DNA from: JBGSYJ01 sp041748075
GTDB taxonomy: Bacteria > Acidobacteriota > Thermoanaerobaculia > Gp7-AA8
Length of the DNA: 64,000 bases
Assembly (NCBI GenBank): GCA_041748075.1
Contig: JBGTDX010000073.1
Span: 1 to 64,000, forward strand
Direction of reading: 5' to 3'
Made by a program: the position numbers and the translations under genes. The notes beneath the pieces are model-generated. The model searched no databases. It was not told where the DNA came from and saw only the letters and a program-made list of their open reading frames with translations. Positions 50,276 to 59,574 of the stretch are shown in pieces. How positions within the stretch are numbered: the stretch's first letter is position 1; the number at the start of each line of letters is the position of its first letter.

Positions 50276-51397
50276 ATGAGTCGCATTTCAGAAATCGTCG
50301 CTCTACTTGCTTTTCTCCTTACCATTCCCCTCACGGCACAGACGCTGCCGAACGCTCAGGACGGCGTTGGCACCGACGGCGCGGGCAATCCGTTCTATGC
50401 GACGTTCTCGCTCGTTGCCATCAATCCGGTAACGGGTGAAGCCGGGGTCGCCGTAACAACGAGAGTTCCGTTCGTGGGACGCGCGGTCCCGTGGGCGCGG
50501 GCCGGCGTCGGAGCGGTCGCGACTCAGTCCTGGACGATCGTCGAATATGGACGTCAGGGGCTCGATCTTCTCGAACAGGGCGTCGCGCCTGAAGTGGCCC
50601 TCGAACAACTCCTCGTCGGAGATGGGGGCCGTGAGCGTCGACAGGTGGGGATGATCGACATGAAGGGGCGAACTGCATCCTTCACCGGCAACGAATGCGG
50701 GGCCTGGGCCGGTAGCCGCCAGGGAAAGAACTACACGATCCAGGGGAACATCCTCGTCGGACCCGAGGTCGTCGATGCCGTCGCTGATCATTTCGAATCC
50801 ACCGAGGGAACGAGGATGCACTTTGCAGAACGTTTGATTCTCGCTCTGGAGGCCGGACAGAGGCTTGGGGGCGACCGGCGCTGGGGCAATCTGCAGAGCG
50901 CTGCATTGCGGGTTGCCGATCCCAGCGATCCGGGACGTGGAGGCGATCACCTGTCATTTTCCATCGACGTCGGCGAGCATGAAGATCCCGTCGGCGAACT
51001 GAAACGGATCTACTACCGGACTGCGCGCAGACTCGGCCACCGCGAATTCTCTGCCGTCCGCGGTCCCGACGTGATCGAGCTCAAGAGAATGCTGCACGGC
51101 CTCGGTTATTGGAAAAAGGAGCTCGATGTCTTTCCGGAACCGCCGAAGTTCAGCGGCGACCGCAGTCTCATGCGGAGCGATCCGGCGGCCTTCGACAAGC
51201 TCATCGAACCTTATCAGAAGGAAGAGACGGCCTACTACGATCGATTCGCAGAATACGACGCGGAGGCTGTTGCGGCCGTCGATGCGTTCCGAAAGGACCA
51301 CGGTCTCGATTATTCGGGGACACCGCGTGGTCTCGTGGATGAGCGGTTCGTGAGCGCGCTCCGGGAAGCGTATTTGAAGAAGACAATTGAGAATTGA
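50276..51397 (+). CDS. Exported DUF1028 protein with C-terminal extension
   Basis: Exported protein of about 373 residues. The first 20 residues are a signal peptide (ISEIVALLAFLLTIPLTAQ). The DUF1028 fold begins at ATFSLVAINPVTGEAGVAVT and includes GVGAVATQSW and ECGAWAGSRQ, and continues to about 240; this is an Ntn-hydrolase-like family of unknown function. Residues about 250-370 resemble a short peptidoglycan-binding-like tail (VIELKRMLHGLGYWK), which occurs in other DUF1028 proteins. GGAGGAGAC precedes the ATG at 50276. It may pair with the barrel protein 92 bases upstream. Confidence 0.82.
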   Translation: MSRISEIVALLAFLLTIPLTAQTLPNAQDGVGTDGAGNPFYATFSLVAINPVTGEAGVAVTTRVPFVGRAVPWARAGVGAVATQSWTIVEYGRQGLDLLEQGVAPEVALEQLLVGDGGRERRQVGMIDMKGRTASFTGNECGAWAGSRQGKNYTIQGNILVGPEVVDAVADHFESTEGTRMHFAERLILALEAGQRLGGDRRWGNLQSAALRVADPSDPGRGGDHLSFSIDVGEHEDPVGELKRIYYRTARRLGHREFSAVRGPDVIELKRMLHGLGYWKKELDVFPEPPKFSGDRSLMRSDPAAFDKLIEPYQKEETAYYDRFAEYDAEAVAAVDAFRKDHGLDYSGTPRGLVDERFVSALREAYLKKTIEN

Positions 51398-51413
51398 GAA
51401 TTCTAAATTCTCA
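51386..51413. repeat. Heptanucleotide repeat hairpin at the meeting of two stop codons
   Basis: attgagaattgagaattcta then aattctca: the arms gagaatt and aattctc pair around cta. It covers the stop codon of the DUF1028 gene (plus) and that of the zinc-ribbon gene (minus), so it could serve as a bidirectional 3'-end hairpin. Confidence 0.75.
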
Positions 51414-52454
51414 GTCCGGTATCCTCACCGTCACGCGGTTCGATGGAGCGGGCACGACCGGATCTGGTTCTGTTCCCGTGAGTGCACGGAGCGTCCGGAT
51501 CGCCCCCTCTGCAGCCCCGGCACCGGAGCCCGGCCGGAAAACTTCGCGCAACTGTGCAACGACCCTGTTCTCCTGTTCGCGAAGCCTTCCCATGCGCCGG
51601 AACGTATCTCCCTCGATTGTTCCCCGGCTCTCGCCGGCGACGCTGACGTTGACTTCCGCCACTTCATGTTCGGGAGTGGAGCGGGAAAGAGCGAGCAGTG
51701 CCCCGCTGGCATCGGCGCCCTTTTCCACCTCGACGTCGTAGACCACGACACCAGGCACGATCCAGTAGCGATAGCGAGCTGATACTTCGACGCCGTCGAA
51801 GCCGTTACTGGCCTCTATCGCGCGGCTCAGCGGCACCTGCAGAAGAAAGTGCTGCGTGAACAGACCGAGTGCCGCAGCGAGCAGCGGCGTCCCGACGAGC
51901 ACAATCTTCACTCTTCTGAGGTGGGGAATGTTCAACGTGAATCGTTCAAAGGCGAACTGTCGTTTGAAGTGCGCGCCTAGCGATCGAAAGGAATCCCGCA
52001 AGCGCTCTCGCTTCGAGCGGTCCGAGCCTCCTTGATCGTCATCTTCGAAAGGAAGTTCCTCCTCGACGGGGATCAGGTAGTAGAGGATCGAGAGCATGAG
52101 GCCTGCTCCGATGGCGATCATGCCGACGGGCCGGAAGATGAAGAGCGTCACCAGCCCCAGCAGGTACGCGGTCCAGCTCGCGGCGTTGACCTGTTTTCTC
52201 CGCTTGCGCGCCTTCCGTGCAAGATAGCCGGGGTCGAGAATCTCGGAGCAGTGACGGCACCGGATGGCGGTCTTCGGGACGGCTCCCCTGCACGCGCGGC
52301 ACTCGATCAGTTCCACATCCGAGGCCCGGCGCTTCTGCCTGAGGCCATCCTCCGATCGACGATGCGGTTCCGAGAGAGTCATAAAAAGCAGACCGCAGGC
52401 GCTGCAGGCTTTCGCTTCCGCTTCGCGGATCACGTTGCACTCAGGGCAGCGCAT
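51411..52454 (-). CDS. Membrane protein with two zinc ribbons
   Basis: 347 residues: two C-x2-C zinc ribbons at the N-terminus (CPECNVI and CSACGLL; then CRACRGA and CRHCSEI), a basic linker, two adjacent hydrophobic segments (about 95-135), an acidic-then-basic linker and a third membrane segment near 187-205 with an extracytoplasmic C-terminus. Function unknown. It overlaps the DUF1028 hairpin at its 3' end and lies 6 bases after the next minus-strand gene, so those two are cotranscribed. Confidence 0.75.
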   Translation of the reverse strand: MRCPECNVIREAEAKACSACGLLFMTLSEPHRRSEDGLRQKRRASDVELIECRACRGAVPKTAIRCRHCSEILDPGYLARKARKRRKQVNAASWTAYLLGLVTLFIFRPVGMIAIGAGLMLSILYYLIPVEEELPFEDDDQGGSDRSKRERLRDSFRSLGAHFKRQFAFERFTLNIPHLRRVKIVLVGTPLLAAALGLFTQHFLLQVPLSRAIEASNGFDGVEVSARYRYWIVPGVVVYDVEVEKGADASGALLALSRSTPEHEVAEVNVSVAGESRGTIEGDTFRRMGRLREQENRVVAQLREVFRPGSGAGAAEGAIRTLRALTGTEPDPVVPAPSNRVTVRIPD

Positions 52455-52460
52455 GAATCT

Positions 52461-53177
52461 CTATCTCCGCCTCAGAATGGGAATGAGAGAGATCAGGACG
52501 CCGATACCGAGCAGGATCATCAGCACCTTGTTCTCGTCGAGGAATTCGACGGCTGAGGACCGCCAGCTTCGCTCGGCGGGAACTGCCCGGGAGACCGCGG
52601 CCGTGTTGAGCCTCTGTCTCTGCAGGCGGTCGGTGGCAAGGGACACTTCCCTCTCGAACGACTCGAGCGTTCGGGATTCCTCGGCTGCTGCAATCTTTCC
52701 GGTCTGGTTGTCCAGCAGCACCAGATCGGACGATGCGGGCCAGACCGTGCGACGTCCGGACAAATCGTTCCGGACTTCGTAGGTTCCCTGGTCCAGATAG
52801 AGCACCGTGGGCCCGACGCGTTCCTGCTTGACGAACAGAATGCGCTCGTCGCCCATACGGAATGCCGGGACTCCGACTGTCTGCTGATGGATACCGTCGA
52901 CCGCGCCACCCGGAACGGTCACTTCGATGGTTCCGCCCGCACGACCCTTCATCGACTTGTCGACCTCGATGGTGGCAGTGGTGAGGATCCAGCGCCCGGT
53001 CGGATCGAATGACGAGCGGGTCCCTGTCACCCGTCCAAGCACAATCGCCTCGGCTTCATCGACTTTCTGGTCGAAGGGTATGTAACGGGCGACGGTAGAA
53101 TGGGCATTTGGAACCGCGGCAAGAAAGCTCACCGCTGCACCCAGGAGGATGGAAGCAACTTTCGTTTTGAGGGTCAT
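52461..53177 (-). CDS. Exported protein with C-terminal membrane anchor
   Basis: 238 residues with a signal peptide (VASILLGAAVSFLAAVPNAHS), a beta-rich domain (AIVLGRVTGTRS, ILTTATIEVDKSMKG, GGTIEVTVPGG, RILFVKQ) and a C-terminal membrane segment followed by basic residues (MILLGIGVLISLIPILRRR), a sorting-signal-like end. The domain resembles a family of exported proteins in Acidobacteria and Myxobacteria with no known function. It is the upstream gene of a two-gene unit with the zinc-ribbon protein. Confidence 0.72.
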   Translation of the reverse strand: MTLKTKVASILLGAAVSFLAAVPNAHSTVARYIPFDQKVDEAEAIVLGRVTGTRSSFDPTGRWILTTATIEVDKSMKGRAGGTIEVTVPGGAVDGIHQQTVGVPAFRMGDERILFVKQERVGPTVLYLDQGTYEVRNDLSGRRTVWPASSDLVLLDNQTGKIAAAEESRTLESFEREVSLATDRLQRQRLNTAAVSRAVPAERSWRSSAVEFLDENKVLMILLGIGVLISLIPILRRR

Positions 53178-53253
53178 CGTCGAGAGGTCCCGGCCCCGCC
53201 ACCGGCGGGAAAGTTATTATGCAACATTTGCAAGGATCCTGCCGGATATGGAC

Positions 53254-53326
53254 GAGTGAAGGGTGACGAGTGAAGGGTGCTTCCCCTTGCCCCTTTCACT
53301 CTTCACTCTTCACCCTTCACCCTTCC
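53254..53326. repeat. Heptanucleotide repeat hairpin
   Basis: Left arm gagtgaagggtg with its repeat (period 7), right arm ttcactcttcactcttcacc and on; reverse-complementary. It lies in the 271-base gap between the divergent exported-protein and NAD-glutamate dehydrogenase genes. Confidence 0.8.
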
Positions 53327-53448
53327 TCTCTGCGCCCAAGTCATTTATCCTTTGTGACTGGAAGCGACGGAATCCTCAGTTGAGTCCGGCACGACGCTTC
53401 TGCTTCCCATGCATATCTGCAAATCCCCAAAAGCACCCGAGGTCATGA

Positions 53449-56400
53449 ATGGCAGTCAACGAAGAACTGCGTAAATCGGATCTGGTAGACCACCTGTCGG
53501 AGCAAGCGGCGGCGAAGGTCACCGGCGAGATGCGCACGGCCGCATCGATGTTCGTTCAGCAGTATTTCGAGTTCGTCGCTCCGGACGATGTGCTGTACAC
53601 GTCACCGGAGACGCTTCTGGGAGGAGCGCTCTCGCTATGGCAATTCGGCGTAGAGCGAAAGCCCGGCGAAGAGAAAGTCAGAGTCTTCAACCCTTCCGCG
53701 GAGCACGGATGGGCTTCCGAGCACACCGTCATGGAGATCGTGAACGACGACATGCCGTTTCTCGTCGACTCGGTCGCCGCGGCGATCATGCGGAACGAAC
53801 GCAGCATTCATCTGCTCGTCCATCCGGTAGTCGGAGTACGGCGCTCGCTCGACGGCAGCCGGATGCCGCTGCCCGATGAAGGTGCGAATCCAGCCGACGA
53901 CGATTCGGTGCTGCTTACCGAGTCTTACATGCACATCGAGTTCGACCAGGAAACGGAACCGGACGAGATCGAGGCGATTCGGCGCAACGTCGAGCATGTG
54001 CTCGGGCAGGTTCGGGTCGTAGTCGACGACTGGCACCCGATGAAGCGCAAGCTCGAAGAAGGTCTCGCGATGCTCGATTCTCCTGAAACGGCGTTCCTGC
54101 CGGCGAGCACGATCCAGGAGGCCAAGGAGTTTCTGCACTGGCTGGCGGACCATCATTTCCTGTTTCTGGGATATCGGGAGTACTCCTTCGTGACGACTGA
54201 CGAGGGCGTTTTTCTCGAACTGGACCCCGAGTCGGGACTGGGGATTCTCCGTGCAGTCCGGCAGGAGTCGGTCGAACGGAGCCGCACGCCTTTCACGAAG
54301 GAGTTCAGCGATTTCGCGCAGCGGCACGAGCCGATCATCATCACGAAGGCGAATAGCCGCAGTCTCGTGCATAAACCGGGGACGATGGACCGGGTCAGCA
54401 TCAAGAAGTTCGACGACGAGGGTCGATTCCTGACCGAGCATCGCTTCCTGGGGCTCTTCACATCCGTGGCGTACAGCCGCAGCGTTCGCGAAATCCCGCT
54501 TGTGCGGCAGAAAGCGAAGCGGGTAATCGAAAGGTCGGGACTCGCACCCAGCAGTCACAACGGCAAGGCTCTGATCGAGATTCTCGAGACCTTTCCCCGC
54601 GATGAGATGTTTCAGATCACCGAGGATGAGCTGTTCAACATGGCGATCGGAATCCTGCAGTTGCAGGACCGCCAGCGAGTGGGTCTGTTCTGCCGCAAGG
54701 ATGTCTTCGAGCGCTTCGTATCCTGCCTGGTTTTCGTACCGAGAGATCGTTATGACGTCGAGTTCCGCGACAAAGCGAGCCGCATCCTCGAGAACGCGTT
54801 CGACGGCGCAGTCATCAATGTGCACGCGCATCTGACCGACTCTCCGCTGGCACGCGCGCAGTTCATCATCAGGACCAATCCGGGGCAGATTCCGAAGGTC
54901 GACACACGCAGGCTCGAGGCGATGCTTGCCGAGGCTTCGCGAAACTGGTCCGACCGTCTGCTCGATGCGTTGGACACCGCCATGGGAGAGGAAGAGTCGC
55001 TCGACCTCTATCATCGGTACCGGCGGGCTTTCCCCGCGGGCTACGCGGAGCGGTTCGAGCCGCGGATCGCCGTTGGCGACATCGAGCGGATCGAAAAGGT
55101 TGCCGCGAGCGGTCTTCTGGCGATCGAGCTCTACCAGCGCGAAGGCGCGCGGCCGCACGAACTCCGCTGCAAGATCTTCCACGCGGGAATCGTCGCACTG
55201 TCCGACCTCATGCCTCGACTCGAGAGCATGGGACTGAAAGTTCAGTCGGAAACACCGTTCGACATCTATCCGGTCGGCACGCCCACTGGAGTACGGATCC
55301 GCGATCTCCGGCTTCTCGTGGAAGACCATGGCATCAATTTCCTGGAAGCCAAGCCGAAGTTCGAGGAGACATTTCTCCGAGTCTGGAAAGGTGATGCGGA
55401 GAACGACGGCTTCAACCGGCTCGTGCTGGCGACCGGGATGGAGTGGCACGAGGTCGCTGTGCTCCGGGCCTACTGCAAGTATCTGCGACAGGCAGGCATC
55501 ACCCTGAGCGAGACCTACATGCAGCAGACGATGTCGAACAACCCGGCGATCGCACGGATGCTGCTGGACCTCTACTATGCGCTGTTCGATACGTCGGGAG
55601 CGAACGAGGCGCGTGCCGAGGAGCTCCGCGAACAGATCGACGAAGCGCTCGACTCGGTGTCGAACCCGGACGAGGACAGAATTCTGAGGCGCTATCGCAA
55701 TCTGATCGACTCGACCCTCAGGACGAACTACTTTCAGAGAGACAGCTATGGTGAGCGAAAGCCCTGGATCTCGTTCAAGTTCGACTCGAACGCGCTCGAG
55801 GGACTGCCACTGCCGCGTCCACAGTACGAAGTGTTCGTTTATTCGCCGCGCATGGAAGGCATTCACCTCAGGGGAGGCAAGGTCGCCCGCGGAGGACTCC
55901 GCTGGTCTGACAGGCGGGAAGACTTCCGCACCGAGATCCTGGGGCTGATGAAGGCTCAGACTGTCAAGAACGCGGTGATCGTTCCGGTCGGAGCGAAGGG
56001 TGGATTTATCGTCAAGCAGACCGGCGGTACGCGAGACGAGGTCATGGCCGAGGGGGTCGCCTGCTACAAAATGCTGATCCGGGCGCTGCTCGATCTGACC
56101 GACAATCGCTCCGGAGACGAAATCGTTCCTCCCGAAGGTATCCTACGGAGAGACGGCGACGACCCTTACCTGGTGGTCGCGGCCGACAAGGGAACGGCGA
56201 CATTCTCCGACATCGCCAACGGCATCTCGATGGAGTACGGATTCTGGCTCGGCGATGCGTTCGCGTCCGGCGGAAGCGCAGGATACGACCACAAAAAGAT
56301 AGGCATCACCGCGCGGGGTGGCTGGGAGGCCGTCAAGCGTCACTTCAACGAGCTCGGCGTCGATTGCCAGCGTGAAGATTTCACAGCCGTAGGCGTCGGC

Positions 56401-58278
56401 GACATGTCCGGAGACGTCTTCGGCAACGCGATGCTTCTGTCACGGCACATCAAGCTCATCGGAGCGTTCAACCATCTTCACATCTTCGTCGATCCCGATC
56501 CTGATCCGGAACGAAGCTTCACCGAACGGGAGCGCCTCTTCAACATGCCACGATCGTCATGGTCGGATTACGACAGGACGGTTCTGTCAGCCGGCGGCGG
56601 TGTCTACGAGCGACGAGCCAAGTCGATTACGGTATCCGACCACGTGAGAGAAAGATTCGACCTCGCGCAGAACACTGTGACGCCGGCGGATCTGATCCAG
56701 GCCATTCTGCGGGCACGAGCTGATCTGATGTGGCTGGGTGGAATCGGCACATATGTGAAGGCCAGCGACGAGACGCATGCCGAAGTACTCGACCGCGCGA
56801 ACGATGCTCTTCGGGTGAATGCAGACGAGTTGCGCGTCCGGGTCATCGGGGAAGGAGCCAATCTCGGATTCACGCAACAGGCCAGGGTGGAGTTCGCACT
56901 CACGAGCAGCGCCGGAAAGATCAACACAGACGCGATCGACAATTCTGCCGGTGTCGATTGCTCGGACCACGAAGTCAACATCAAGATTCTCATCGATGAC
57001 GCGATCGCCCGAGGCGAGATTCCGCCGGCGGAGCGTCTGGACCTTCTCGCCGAAATGACCGAGGAAGTTGCGAGGCTGGTTCTCCGCGACAACTACCAGC
57101 AGACACAGGTCATCAGCGTCGCCTTCGCGCAGGGCGAGGCCATCCTGGACCAGCAGATACGGTTCATTCGCTATCTCGAACGGACGGGGAAACTCGACCG
57201 CGCTCTCGAGGGTCTGCCCGATGACGAGACGTTTCAGGAACGTCAGGCTGCACATCTCGGGCTCACACGTCCCGAGCTGGCTGTTTTGCTCGCCTACAGC
57301 AAGATCTGGCTCTATCAGGAACTGCTCGAATCCGACCTTCCCGACGATCCGCTGCTCGTTGAGGATCTGATCCTCTACTTTCCGAAGCAGTTGCGTGACA
57401 GATACCGGAAGGCAATCGAACGTCACCGTCTCCGAAGGGAAATCATAGCGACCTTCGTGACGAATACGATGGTCAACCGCGTCCGGCCGACGTTCGTCGC
57501 GCGAATGATGGAAGAGACGGGTAAGACTGCGCCCGATATCGCCCGCGCCTACGCGATCATCCGCGACTCGTTCGATCTCCGCACTACATGGAAGGCAATC
57601 GAACACCTCGACGGCAAGGTTCCGTCCGCCCTCCAGATTCAAATGCTGATCGAGGTGGGACAGCTTCTGGAACGGACCACAGTATGGCTTCTCCGCAGCG
57701 GCTATGACGATCTCGATATCTCCGCGTGTATCGATCGCTTCGGTCCACGCATCGCCGACCTCGCCCGGAATATCGAACAGATTCTCCCTCCCGCTGCGCT
57801 CAATGCGATGCTTCAGCGTGAGAACGAGAATCTTCAGCTCGGGCTTCCGTCGGGGCTCGCTCGACGAAGAGCGACCAGCGGCATTCTCACCTCGGCTCTG
57901 GACATCGTTCGGCTCGCACATGTCGGAAGTCTGAACGTCGTCGATGCAGGAAGGGTGTACTTTCACATCGGGGCGCGATTCGATCTCGACCGGATGCGGA
58001 CAGCCGCGCAAGCCATCAAGACCGACTCCCCCTGGCAGAAACAGGCCATCGCTGGAGCAATCGACGATCTGTTCGCCTATCAGAGCACTCTGACCGCGCG
58101 CGTTCTCGAATCGGCCGGCGAGGCCTCCACCGAGTCGGTGGAGGAATGGCTCGCCACCCGCGGCCCACTCGTAGCGCGAATCGAGCAACTGCTCACGGAG
58201 GTTCGCGCCGCGACGGTGATCGATCTGCCAATGATCACCGTCGTTACGCGCCGGCTGCGGGCTCTTGTCGAGTCCTGA
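53449..58278 (+). CDS. Large NAD-dependent glutamate dehydrogenase
   Basis: Oxidative deamination of glutamate to 2-oxoglutarate and ammonia, in the ~180-kDa NAD-GDH family. The 1609-residue length is typical. Early residues (about 1-400) are regulatory ACT-like regions. The catalytic core begins near 806 with RGGKVARGGLRWSDRREDF, then QTVKNAVIVPVGAKGGF with the substrate lysine, and a Rossmann part near 900-1000 (ADKGTATFSDIANG, HKKIGITARGG, GVGDMSGDVFGNA). GAGG precedes the ATG by 6 bases. It sits alone downstream of a repeat-filled gap. Together with kgd this places 2-oxoglutarate flux at both ends of the window. Confidence 0.95.
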   Translation: MAVNEELRKSDLVDHLSEQAAAKVTGEMRTAASMFVQQYFEFVAPDDVLYTSPETLLGGALSLWQFGVERKPGEEKVRVFNPSAEHGWASEHTVMEIVNDDMPFLVDSVAAAIMRNERSIHLLVHPVVGVRRSLDGSRMPLPDEGANPADDDSVLLTESYMHIEFDQETEPDEIEAIRRNVEHVLGQVRVVVDDWHPMKRKLEEGLAMLDSPETAFLPASTIQEAKEFLHWLADHHFLFLGYREYSFVTTDEGVFLELDPESGLGILRAVRQESVERSRTPFTKEFSDFAQRHEPIIITKANSRSLVHKPGTMDRVSIKKFDDEGRFLTEHRFLGLFTSVAYSRSVREIPLVRQKAKRVIERSGLAPSSHNGKALIEILETFPRDEMFQITEDELFNMAIGILQLQDRQRVGLFCRKDVFERFVSCLVFVPRDRYDVEFRDKASRILENAFDGAVINVHAHLTDSPLARAQFIIRTNPGQIPKVDTRRLEAMLAEASRNWSDRLLDALDTAMGEEESLDLYHRYRRAFPAGYAERFEPRIAVGDIERIEKVAASGLLAIELYQREGARPHELRCKIFHAGIVALSDLMPRLESMGLKVQSETPFDIYPVGTPTGVRIRDLRLLVEDHGINFLEAKPKFEETFLRVWKGDAENDGFNRLVLATGMEWHEVAVLRAYCKYLRQAGITLSETYMQQTMSNNPAIARMLLDLYYALFDTSGANEARAEELREQIDEALDSVSNPDEDRILRRYRNLIDSTLRTNYFQRDSYGERKPWISFKFDSNALEGLPLPRPQYEVFVYSPRMEGIHLRGGKVARGGLRWSDRREDFRTEILGLMKAQTVKNAVIVPVGAKGGFIVKQTGGTRDEVMAEGVACYKMLIRALLDLTDNRSGDEIVPPEGILRRDGDDPYLVVAADKGTATFSDIANGISMEYGFWLGDAFASGGSAGYDHKKIGITARGGWEAVKRHFNELGVDCQREDFTAVGVGDMSGDVFGNAMLLSRHIKLIGAFNHLHIFVDPDPDPERSFTERERLFNMPRSSWSDYDRTVLSAGGGVYERRAKSITVSDHVRERFDLAQNTVTPADLIQAILRARADLMWLGGIGTYVKASDETHAEVLDRANDALRVNADELRVRVIGEGANLGFTQQARVEFALTSSAGKINTDAIDNSAGVDCSDHEVNIKILIDDAIARGEIPPAERLDLLAEMTEEVARLVLRDNYQQTQVISVAFAQGEAILDQQIRFIRYLERTGKLDRALEGLPDDETFQERQAAHLGLTRPELAVLLAYSKIWLYQELLESDLPDDPLLVEDLILYFPKQLRDRYRKAIERHRLRREIIATFVTNTMVNRVRPTFVARMMEETGKTAPDIARAYAIIRDSFDLRTTWKAIEHLDGKVPSALQIQMLIEVGQLLERTTVWLLRSGYDDLDISACIDRFGPRIADLARNIEQILPPAALNAMLQRENENLQLGLPSGLARRRATSGILTSALDIVRLAHVGSLNVVDAGRVYFHIGARFDLDRMRTAAQAIKTDSPWQKQAIAGAIDDLFAYQSTLTARVLESAGEASTESVEEWLATRGPLVARIEQLLTEVRAATVIDLPMITVVTRRLRALVES

Positions 58279-58399
58279 ACGGCAACTCTCCCCTTCTGGA
58301 CCGGCAGAGCCCACCGGCGGCTCCGGGGCCGCCCTGCGAGAGGTGACTTCCCGGCGCTTGACGCTCCGTTGACACTGGATGGGTTAGATTCGCCCACAA

Positions 58400-59398
58400 G
58401 TGCCAGAAACGTCAGACGAACGTCGTGATCATGCCCGCCGGCCCTGGGCGATCTTCCCTCCCGAGCCTCGCGAGAGGCGCGCGGCTCCACGCGCCACACA
58501 TCTGCCACACGGAAACTCCCTGACAGATGAGCAGGTGGTACGAATCAGGTTCCAACGCAAAAAACGCGGACTGCAACTGGCCACCACGGGACTCCTCCTT
58601 GCCGTCGCCGAACTGCTGATCCTCAAAGCCACGGGATTCACATCGATGAGCTACGCGCAGTGGGTCACAGCGCTCGTCCTGACCCTGGTAGCGGAGGGTT
58701 CACTCTGGATGATCCTCCAGAAGGGGCTCACATCGAGGATTCCGTCCGATCCCGATTTCGTGTTGCTGCCGATGCTCGTTGCCGCCGGACTGATCGCGTT
58801 CTATGTTCACGTCGCTCCCGAGGCGCGGGCGTTGGCCTTCATCGCGTGGTTTGCTGCGCTGCTGTTCCTCATCGGGATCGCGGGGTTCTGGCGGGTCACG
58901 GTTCTGAGCAGCCTGATGTGCGTGGCCTATCTTGCCGCCATCATCCCCCATACCCTCGTTTCGAATTCGATGTCGACGGCATTCGAGGTCACCGTAGCTC
59001 TTCTCTTCCTCGTGACGAGCATCTATTGCGGCATCGTCTTCGAGAAGGTGCGCAAGAACCGCTGCGAAACGAGAGCCCTGCGACTTGAACTGGCCGAGCT
59101 AGCCGGCACGGACCCGCTCACAGGGCTGCCGAACCGGCGGAGAGTCCGGGAGACCCTTCCCGGAGAGCTCGAGCGCATCCGCCGGCATGGTGGCCGCTGC
59201 ACGGTCGTGATGCTCGACGTCGATCACCATCCATTCAACGAAGACGATGATGGCGAACCTCGCCTGCTGACGGTAAGCGCAGGACTGGCGACCTGCCCTG
59301 ATGACGGAACCGACTACGAAACGCTGCTGGGAAAGGCTGATGACGCTCTCTACCGCGCAAAACGCCTCGGGCGAAACAGAGTCGAGCTGGCGGCCTGA
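58400..59398 (+). CDS. Membrane GGDEF-domain protein missing the catalytic core
   Basis: 332 residues. The N-terminal part has about five hydrophobic segments (MASE-like sensor, about 55-215), and a short linker leads to a GGDEF-like domain. The entry TDPLTGLPNRRRVRET and the exit AGLATCPDDGTDYETLLGKAD are correct, but between them only about 45 residues remain: MLDVDHHPFNEDDDG is immediately followed by LLTVSAG. A normal domain has about 110 there, with the GGDEF signature, so the loop carrying the active site is absent. It cannot cyclise GTP. Start GTG 58400 has no ribosome site. A deletion in the gene, or a binding-only protein, is equally possible. Confidence 0.8.
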   Translation: MPETSDERRDHARRPWAIFPPEPRERRAAPRATHLPHGNSLTDEQVVRIRFQRKKRGLQLATTGLLLAVAELLILKATGFTSMSYAQWVTALVLTLVAEGSLWMILQKGLTSRIPSDPDFVLLPMLVAAGLIAFYVHVAPEARALAFIAWFAALLFLIGIAGFWRVTVLSSLMCVAYLAAIIPHTLVSNSMSTAFEVTVALLFLVTSIYCGIVFEKVRKNRCETRALRLELAELAGTDPLTGLPNRRRVRETLPGELERIRRHGGRCTVVMLDVDHHPFNEDDDGEPRLLTVSAGLATCPDDGTDYETLLGKADDALYRAKRLGRNRVELAA

Positions 59399-59561
59399 GC
59401 CGGCATATTCACTCCACCATCTGGCAGAGGATTCCGATCTCGTGCCTCCGTTCAGTTGCCAGGTACGAGGATCGGTCGAGAACACCGGCCAACGCTCCAG
59501 TTGACGCACCTCGTCACGTCCTCGGGTCAGGGCATCGGAATGCCCTTCTCCACAGACCGGA

Positions 59562-59567
59562 TACAAT
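59562..59567 (+). promoter_or_regulatory. -10-like hexamer (TACAAT) of a probable leaderless promoter
   Basis: TACAAT ends 7 bases before the ATG of the oxidoreductase at 59575; no ribosome-binding site. Confidence 0.4.
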
Positions 59568-59574
59568 CAGACGA

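Noticed and set aside
53635..55866. 743-codon minus-strand frame inside the glutamate dehydrogenase gene
   Set aside because: Shadow of the coding strand; the dehydrogenase motifs run through the same region.
56587..58314. 575-codon minus-strand frame at the 3' half of the glutamate dehydrogenase
   Set aside because: Same reason; no family motif visible.
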